Assembly (NCBI GenBank): GCA_038093975.1 | Contig: JBBPTG010000099.1 | Location: 33,289 to 97,288, forward strand | Direction: 5' to 3' | DNA from: Chalciporus piperatus | Lineage: Eukaryota; Basidiomycota; Agaricomycetes; Boletales; Boletaceae | Length of the DNA: 64,000 nucleotides | Shown here: positions 57,290 through 64,000 of the stretch, piece after piece | Numbering within the stretch: position 1 is the first letter of the stretch | Layout: the number at the start of each line of letters is the position of its first letter | Translations under genes and position numbers: made by a program | Notes under the pieces: model-generated | Told to the model about the DNA's origin: nothing | Seen by the model: only the letters and a program-made list of their open reading frames with translations | Database searches by the model: none

Positions 57290-57740
57290 TGTTATAGTAT
57301 TTAAAAACTTTTCAAACTTTTGTCTACAACGGTATTCGAACACTGGACTTTGTCTACAACTTAGGGGTCAAGCCGGATTCATCTTTATCCGCTCTGGTAG
57401 TCCCTGTAGTATTCCGTAATCTATTACATAATCAGGTCACGTGACAAAGGTCCAGACTTAGATGAGTCAGCAATGATGTCATGGTCTAGACCCTAATCCG
57501 TGCCTGATACCTTTTCTTATCATCGTCCCATTTACCATATCTATCTTTCCCTTTATGATTTCCTTATTCAGCTGTTGGTCTGTGCGCACTTCTCAGTAGT
57601 ATATAAGTAGCCCTGTACTTATCACAGACCCCAGTCTAATCCATTTGTGACTTCACCATCATTAAGTTTTAGTACTCAGCTTAGTCTTTCGCAAGGTCTA
57701 GCGTACCTTAGTCCCCGCCGTGTTGTGAGCAATCATAACA
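57290..57740 (+). mobile_element. chromovirus 3' LTR (451 bp)
   Basis: TGTTATAGTATTT at the start, CAATCATAACA at the end, preceded by a purine tract (AGAGAGGGGATAG, 57277-57289). It has a TATATAAGTAG box near 57600 and a GTCACGTGAC E-box near 57436. About 90% like the copies at 50980-55139 and 60902-61355. Confidence 0.92.
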
Positions 57741-57840
57741 GAGCTGCTACCAGTGGCGACGGATCTTCGAAGAGTACAGTACCGTCAGTCGACCACCATC
57801 TCCCCTTGTTGGCTGTACTCCACTCCTCACAAGAGCTGCC

Positions 57841-58066
57841 TTGATGACGCTCGAAGCTCTTTATGCCGAGGATTCAGATCTCTTCCTTGGCGAAGCCTGC
57901 ACATGGCTTGGCGTTCAACACAGAATCACGATCACACCACCTACACTATGTCGGAATTTGCTCGTGGCCGGACTCACCCACAAAATCCTTTGCAAGATAG
58001 CTGCCGAGTGTAATGAGATCAATCGCGAAGCATTCAGAGACATGCTTCAAACTCGCTTCATGGGAG
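57841..58066 (+). pseudogene. Tc1/mariner-type transposase fragment
   Basis: MTLEALYAEDSDLFLGEACT, then ITITPPTLCRNLLVAGLTHK and REAFRDMLQTRFMG resemble the linker and helix-turn-helix preceding the DDE domain in agaric Tc1/mariner transposases. It is cut off at 58066 by the hAT end. Confidence 0.65.
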
Positions 58067-58300
58067 TAGTGATGGGCAGGGCCAGGCTTCGAGCTCCAAG
58101 CTGGGCCGGGCCCAGCCCGGCTTGATGCAAGGGCTCTCTCAGCCTACAGGCTCGGGCTTTGCTTTCTTACAGGCCCCAATGCTGGGACCAGGCCGGGGCT
58201 TGCAGTAGTAGCGTATAATTGTCGTTCGGCATCCACCGAGATACTGTACATACTGTATACTACTTACCTGTGGCTTGCAGCTTCGAATGCTTCCGCCGAA

Positions 58301-61300
58301 ATGGACACCACCCCCAGCGAAAACATAGGCGCTCGACCTAAACGGGCTACAATTCCGTCGGCAAAGCTAAGAGACACCGAGAACGCAGCCACACCGGAGC
58401 TTCGCTCACACCAACAAACCAAATCAGGCCCATTGTTAGGAGATGGTGTACACAACTCGCCCGCATCCTCTGATGATGAATCCGCCCCTCCGACCTTGCC
58501 TTCCCACTCTCTGGGTCAGAAACGAAAAAGAAACACCGCCGACAACACGATCAACCTGTTGGACTCAGATGACGAGGTAAGCGCACCATCTCGACTCAGC
58601 AAAGGTGTGTTTGTGATATAAACGAACTCTTCCTGTACGCTGACCGATGTAACACATTGCAGGTAAACGGGTGGCAACGTCAGACACTCGCTCGGACGCT
58701 CACTTGGACAATAATGGTGAGTAAACGATCTGGTCAGCACCTTGAATGCTAACACTTCAAATCTTAGCTTTGTCCTCGTCGTTAGCCGTGCAGGACTTAG
58801 ATGCTGTTGGTCCTGATGGACTACTGGCGGAAATCCAAGTAATGGATATTGACGAGCCTCAACAGGTTCGTCGAGAGCAACGGAGTCGTGATGTCGACCA
58901 TTTCTTCGACGAGCCATACGTTCGAGCCGAGGATAGCAAGAAATGTCGCAACTGCAAGCATTGCTCGTACGTATCGAGATCTTCGTGCCATATACAATGC
59001 TAAGATGTTAACAGCAAGCCTACACTCCCGGTGACACTCATCACTGAGGTATCAACACTCCGCCGTCATTTAGAATCAAACCATCATGTAGGTACGTCTT
59101 CATATCATTCCAATGTATGTTGGCACTAACGTGAACCAGGCCGAGTATTTGAAGTGGGCGGAAACGACCAATTTCACTTCGATGCTTCCCAAGGACCGGA
59201 AATCCCAGAAAGACAAAGCACAAACTGGCCGTCAAACACAACTCGATCCTCACTTTCAGCCTACTGCCCCGAAGGAACGAGTAGTCCCATCCAGTGACGA
59301 GCGCCTCCGTACCGCTACGATTGAATGGTTGGTAAATACAGATCAGGTAAATAGTGTCTAGATACATGTACGATATTGAGCTAATGCTCAGACAGCCAAT
59401 ATCTGCTCTCGAACACCCCAGTTTCAAGAATATGATGGATGTTGCAGCCCGCGCAACCAATGGCGTGAAAATCCCGAGCCGTAAGGTTACGCGCCAAGAA
59501 ATTATTGATATGTTCAAGGAACAAATGATCAAACTACGCACGCAGCTATTGGTATGTAGGGTGGCAACATGTGCCTAAAAATGGCTTACAATCCTTTCGT
59601 AGAGCAGTGCCGTTAAAGGGCGGGTGAACCTCACATGTGATGCATGGCAAGCATCGAACACGGATGCCTATTTCGCCGTCACTGGGACCTGGATTCAGGA
59701 AAGCTCACCGGGAGCATGGGAGCTCAAAACGGCCATTCTTGGCTTTACGCAAATGAACAATGCACATAATGGAATCCGGTTGGGACAGGCTCTTTACAAG
59801 GTCGTCAAACGGGTGGGAATCGCACACAAGGTATATTCTCTCTTACAACAATCCCTTGAACTAACTCCATGGAACAGATTGGACATGTTACATGCGATAA
59901 TGCTTCCAATATGGACACAATGATGACGGAGTTAGTGAACCAAATCGAGCGTGCGACGGGCAAAAAGTGGAACGCACAAAAACGCCGAGTTCGGTAAGAG
60001 TTTAAACTATATGTTCAACATTTTGCTAACATATATGTACATATATTGCCCACATCATCAATCTAGCAACGCAAGCCCTTCTGCGTGCTCACAGTAAATC
60101 CAAGGAATATGATCCGAAGAATCCCGATGCAGAACTAATCGCAGAGCGGGACTCTCAGTGTGATGAAGTTGGGGTCGTATGGTCAATTTGTGTCAAGGTA
60201 AGTGATGCTTTATCATACCTGGATACATTATTCACAGTTATTCGAACAGGAGCGCTCCTCGGCAAAACGCAAGGAACTTTTTCAGATAATTCAACGACAA
60301 GACAAGCCAAACCACCCGCCGCGTCAACGACCACTGCAACTCCTTCTTGACATGCCGATTCGATGATCATCAACATATCTGATGCTTGAGCGCGCCGAAA
60401 AGCTCAAGGATGTAAGTTACATTTTTTTTTTGGTTTATGCAACTAGAGTATGATGGTTTGTTACACAGGACGCCGACACCTTTGTGCATGAGATAGCTGT
60501 GGCGGAGAAGGATTGAGAGAAGCGCCAGAAGTTACTCAATCTCCAACTGACAGACAAAGAATGGGTGTGGGTCAGTGTCCTGCTGGGCCTACTTGCAAAG
60601 TCAGAATACGCACAACAATCATTTTCATCTGACTGTGGTCCCGCTGCCCATCTCGCTCTTCCGGCCCTTGAGTCATTGCACAAGGCATGGTATACCTGAA
60701 GCACGAAAGCAGAATACTTCGACTTCTGGACGGCCCTTAAAGCGGGCGTAAACAAGGTTGCCGAATACTATGAGAAAACGGCAGACTCCAATGCATACAT
60801 CATGGCTATGTGTATGTTATCGATGGTTTTAGCATCATCGTGGCTAACAGTTAATATTATAGTGCTCGATCCTGTCCAAAAGTGTTATAGTATTTAAAAA
60901 GTGTTATAGTATTTAAAAACTTTTCAAACTTTTGCCTACAACGGTATTCGAACTCTGGACTTTGTCTACAACTTAGGGGTCAAGCTGGATTCATCTTAAT
61001 CCGCTCCGGTAGTCTCTGTAGCATTACGTAAAAACTATTACATAATCAGGTCACGTGACAAAGGTCCAGACTTAGATGAGTCAGCAATGATGTCATGGCC
61101 TAGACCCTAATCCGTGCCTGGTACCTTCTCTTATCGTCGTCCCTTTACCTTATCTATCTTTCCCTTTATGATTTCCTTATTCGGCTGTTGGTCTGTGCGC
61201 ACTTCTCAATAGTATATAAGTAGCCCTGTACTTATCACAGACCCCAGTCTAATCCATTTGTGACTTCACTGTCATTAAGCTTTAGTACTCAGCATATCCT

Positions 61301-61726
61301 TCGCATAGGCCTAGTGTTGCCTAAAGTCCCCGCTGTGTTGTGAGAGATCATAACAAAAAGTCACATCATATACGCAAATTCTGGGGAGCAGAGATGTACG
61401 AGGAAGCAATGAAACACGCGGAAGACTTGGTGTGTCATGTATCGTAAGTATACCTAATAGTATGGTTTACTAATATAGTATAGTACAAGGAACGATACTT
61501 GGAGCTAAATGGCAATGTCATCGAGAAGCCAAAGGAGGCCGTGAAGATGACAGCAGCATATGGGAAGATTAGCCGGCTCTTACGTGAGCTCTCGGATGAC
61601 GAGGACGACAACCAAAACCTGCTCGCAACTCCGTCAGTGCACGGAGATCCTCATCGACCTTGGCTCGAGGACTTCCATGGTTACCTCAACTCAAAGGTGT
61701 TGAACTGGTGTCATCCTAAGCCATAA
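58301..61726 (+). pseudogene. hAT transposase gene, broken by stops and an LTR
   Basis: Many short exons. A BED-like finger is assembled from KKCRNCKHC and EVSTLRRHLESNHH. Next come KWAETTNFTSMLPK and VNLTCDAWQASNTDAYFAVT, then IGHVTCDNASNMDTMM, the hAT RNase H-like core. In-frame TGA codons occur at 60364-60366 (TRWSSTYLML-type position), 60514-60516 and 60697-60699. After LLDPVQK a solo LTR (60902-61355) interrupts the gene. It resumes HIRKFWGAEMYEEA and ends WCHPKP at 61726. Inactive. Confidence 0.88.
60902..61355 (+). mobile_element. solo chromovirus LTR (454 bp) inside the hAT gene
   Basis: Starts TGTTATAGTATTT, ends GATCATAACA, followed by AAAAG (61356-61360). AAAAG also precedes it at 60897-60901. 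The first 19 bp including AAAAG are repeated just upstream (60883-60901), which itself follows another AAAAG at 60878-60882. Confidence 0.93.
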
Positions 61727-61739
61727 GGCTATGGACTAC

Positions 61740-61936
61740 CAGAGCAGCATACTGCGTAGACACAAAGGGAGTTTGTGCTCGCTCACCTGATTGCAACGTT
61801 GTGGTTGTGGTTAAAGAGTTATATTAACTCAGATCGACTGAGTTTGAATATATAAGTGTACAGTGGTGATTACCTAATCAACTATCGTTTATGGAAACGT
61901 AGTGAACTATACACTATGAGCGTAATACGTTCAACA
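61740..61936 (-). mobile_element. 3' LTR of the minus-strand copia element (outer end uncertain)
   Basis: Read on the minus strand, GCATGGGGGAG (purine tract) precedes TGTTGAACGTATTACGC at 61936. The outer end near 61740 is not defined, as the partner LTR is outside the window. About 200 bp, short as usual for Ty1/copia. Confidence 0.6.
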
Positions 61937-62002
61937 CTCCCCCATGCTTAGTGTACGTTAGTATATGCGAGCATAGTAAGAATGTATATTCATGCGCACA
62001 AA

Positions 62003-64000
62003 CTAATCGGCACGATGTATCACTAGACCAAGGAGTGAACGGAACTTCTCGAATTTGATATAACCCAGATTCTTTGTAAAGATATCTGCAGGGTTTTCAT
62101 TTCCTTCGATGTAGAAAAGTTCAACGTGCTTTTCCTCGATTGCATCACGAATAGTGTGATAAGCAATACGTATATGTCTATGCTTTTTCTGATTGACAGG
62201 ATTTTGTGATAAAAATATCGATCCTTGATTGTCGCCACAGAGAGGAATGGGTTTGAGATTATATCCCAATTCACTCAGCATTTGCTTTACACCAATGATT
62301 TGGTTGCAGCAATTAGACAAAGCAATGTACTCAGCTTCAGTGGTGCTGTTCGCTGTATTCTTTTGGAGATGCGAGTTCCACATGAAAGCTGCATTCGCGA
62401 GTTTCAGGAAGTATCCTGTCTGCGAGCGTGAACGTTCTGGATCAGCTCCGAGATCAGAGTCAGAGAGTCCAATTAGACCAGAACCACTCTTTCCATTGTA
62501 TACGAGAGCATAGTCTCGTGTTCCCTTTAGGTACTTCACGATGTAGAGTGCTTTATCGAGATGCTCTTGAGTCGGATTTGCCGATTGTCTCGCAAGTTGT
62601 GTAACTGCGTAGGCAATGTCCGGGCGTGTGCCGAGCATGATATAGAGTAGGGATCCGATGACCACTTGGAAACGCGTCCGTAACACAGGGTCAACATCTT
62701 GTGTGTTTTTGATCGGATAATATCCCTGAGGCAAAGGGGTGCGTGCTGGTTTTGCATCTTGCATACCGCAACGTTCAACCACCTTATCAAGGTAATCGCA
62801 TTGATCAACAAAGATCAAGCGTTTAGATCGGTCTCGACGAATTCTCATGCGGAGAAATTCATTTGTTTCACCGAGATCGCGGCATTCCCATCGTTTCATA
62901 AACTTTGCTTTGAGTTGATCAATCTCAAGCTTGTTGGGACCGCAAAAGAAGGCGTCATCCACATAAACAACGACATAGACTTTGCCGCGTGTGTAGACAT
63001 AAATGCCTGCGTCTGAGTAAATCTTTTTAAAGCCTAGTTCCTCCATAGACTTCTTTAATTCGCGCCACCATGTAATACCAGCTTGTTTAAGGCCGTATAG
63101 TGCGCGTCGAAGTTTGAGAACTTTGCCGGCTAACTCAGGTGTGGCAAAACCTTCTGGAAATTCCATATAGATTTCTTCTTCCAGTGGACCATATAGATAT
63201 GCGGAACGCACGTCTAGTCCAGTGATGTGCCAATCTTCTAGAGCGGCGAGTGCAAGCATCATTCGCACTGTCTCAAATCGGACAACAGGAGAGAAGATCT
63301 CATCGTAATCAATTCCTTCGATCTGGGAAAATCCCTTCGCAACCAATCTGGCGCGTTTACGACCGTCGGTTTTGACGTCAAAGACCCATCGGTTTTTAAT
63401 GACTTTCCGATTTTTGGGTCTGTCGACTACTTCATAAACTTTGCGTTCTTTGAGCATTTGCAATTCTTTCATGCATGCCTCACGCCAAAGCTTCTGTTCG
63501 TCGGATGGTAATCGCTGAATGTCTCTGAAAGACCATTCGCGGTGATTGGGTTTTTCCTCTGTATCATTGATAGCTTTAGCACATAAATAACGTGCCAAGT
63601 CTACTCCCCCTTCCCGGGTTAGTCGTTCAATCTCCGTCTCTGAGTCCTCAGCTGATGCTGTTTCAGGAGCGGGTGGCTCAGGAGTTGATGGTAAACCACC
63701 GGGAATATTTGGTACTTTGGAGGAAGATTCTCCAGTGAGTTCCTTCCAGCGTGAGAGTCGTTCCACTTCCTTTACGGTTTTAGTGGGATGTTCGCGTTCG
63801 CCATAGACATTTCCAGGTCGAAGCGGGATCTTGCGATCACGTTGTGGACGTTCTCTGCGACTAGTACGGTCGCTTTTAGGTGGTAATGCTGGTGGAGCAT
63901 TGTTCGTCGGTACACGACGAGGGGGTGTGACTGGTGCAGGAGGAATTTCTGCTTCTTCTTCGTCATCATCCGCTGATTCATCATCGCGGGGTATTTCCTC
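62003..64000 (-). CDS. Ty1/copia pol: reverse transcriptase and RNase H (5' end outside window)
   Basis: Open without interruption from the right edge to the stop at 62003-62005; the Met at 63766 is internal. A basic, proline-rich linker (RPQRDRKIPLRPGNVYGERE) precedes the RT domain. RT shows LWREACMKELQML, VFDVKTDGRKRARLVAKGFS, DYDEIFSPVVRFETVRMMLA, DVRSAYLYGPLEEEIYMEFP, LYGLKQAG and the catalytic VYVVVYVDDAFF. RNase H shows GLSDSDLGADPERSRSQTGY and NSTTEAEYIALSNCCNQ, then HRHIRIAYHTIRDAIEEKHV and NPADIFTKNL. No stop or shift is seen over about 660 codons, so this element may be young. Gag and integrase would lie beyond 64000. Confidence 0.95.
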   Translation of the reverse strand, partial: EEIPRDDESADDDEEEAEIPPAPVTPPRRVPTNNAPPALPPKSDRTSRRERPQRDRKIPLRPGNVYGEREHPTKTVKEVERLSRWKELTGESSSKVPNIPGGLPSTPEPPAPETASAEDSETEIERLTREGGVDLARYLCAKAINDTEEKPNHREWSFRDIQRLPSDEQKLWREACMKELQMLKERKVYEVVDRPKNRKVIKNRWVFDVKTDGRKRARLVAKGFSQIEGIDYDEIFSPVVRFETVRMMLALAALEDWHITGLDVRSAYLYGPLEEEIYMEFPEGFATPELAGKVLKLRRALYGLKQAGITWWRELKKSMEELGFKKIYSDAGIYVYTRGKVYVVVYVDDAFFCGPNKLEIDQLKAKFMKRWECRDLGETNEFLRMRIRRDRSKRLIFVDQCDYLDKVVERCGMQDAKPARTPLPQGYYPIKNTQDVDPVLRTRFQVVIGSLLYIMLGTRPDIAYAVTQLARQSANPTQEHLDKALYIVKYLKGTRDYALVYNGKSGSGLIGLSDSDLGADPERSRSQTGYFLKLANAAFMWNSHLQKNTANSTTEAEYIALSNCCNQIIGVKQMLSELGYNLKPIPLCGDNQGSIFLSQNPVNQKKHRHIRIAYHTIRDAIEEKHVELFYIEGNENPADIFTKNLGYIKFEKFRSLLGLVIHRAD

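Larger units (their letters stand above)
58067..61726 (+). mobile_element. hAT-family element, left end and body
   Basis: The left end is TAGTGATGGGCAGGGCCAGG, followed by GC-rich GGGCCGGGCCCAGCCCGG repeats typical of hAT subterminal regions. It contains the hAT transposase gene and a solo LTR. No matching right end was found before the copia LTR, so it appears truncated on the right. Confidence 0.75.

Overview
The window is fungal nuclear DNA, most likely from a mushroom-forming basidiomycete (Agaricomycetes). Genes are split by many short introns, mostly 48-65 nt, with GT..AG borders. The gene families are characteristic: a FunK1-type kinase, a MYND zinc-finger family of agaric type, a KDZ transposase with a CxC1-like cysteine cluster, and chromovirus retroelements. 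No rRNA, tRNA or CRISPR array was found.

Left part, 1-26 kb, is gene-dense. It holds the 5' end of an unknown minus-strand gene at the edge, a 1383-residue chromodomain/coiled-coil/zinc-finger protein (894-5421), a FunK1 kinase (7829-10308), a large BEACH-WD40 protein (10879-18312) and a degenerate kinase-like protein (18520-19488). Around these lie five copies of one MYND-finger gene. Two copies (21366-22568 and 22966-24221) are intact and three are broken by identifiable lesions. A further 3'-end relic lies at 5903.

Middle part, 26-50 kb, is a nest of mobile DNA. A 595-residue gene of unknown function (26980-31529) carries a 2500-bp fold-back element with an 8-bp target duplication inside its last intron. 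Beside it are a divergent unknown gene and a truncated transposon-type gene. A 2.8-kb inverted-repeat element made of satellite arrays, copia and gypsy remnants, and a 12.3-kb unit bounded by about 290-bp terminal inverted repeats (37441-49724) follow. That unit holds a KDZ transposase gene and an unknown partner gene, divergently transcribed from an inverted-repeat promoter region, plus satellite arrays and two solo LTRs.

Right part, 50-64 kb, is a stack of insertions. A 3.7-kb mariner-type element flanked by TA carries its transposase and a second, antisense gene, and sits inside an LTR of a chromovirus. A decayed chromovirus pol plus LTR, a Tc1/mariner fragment, a hAT transposase gene split by a solo LTR, and an apparently intact Ty1/copia pol running off the right edge complete it.

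The points most worth following are the divergent KDZ gene pair with its palindromic promoter region, the cargo-bearing mariner, the intronic fold-back element whose removal restores a 53-nt intron, and the LTR family carrying eight TGACTCA sites.
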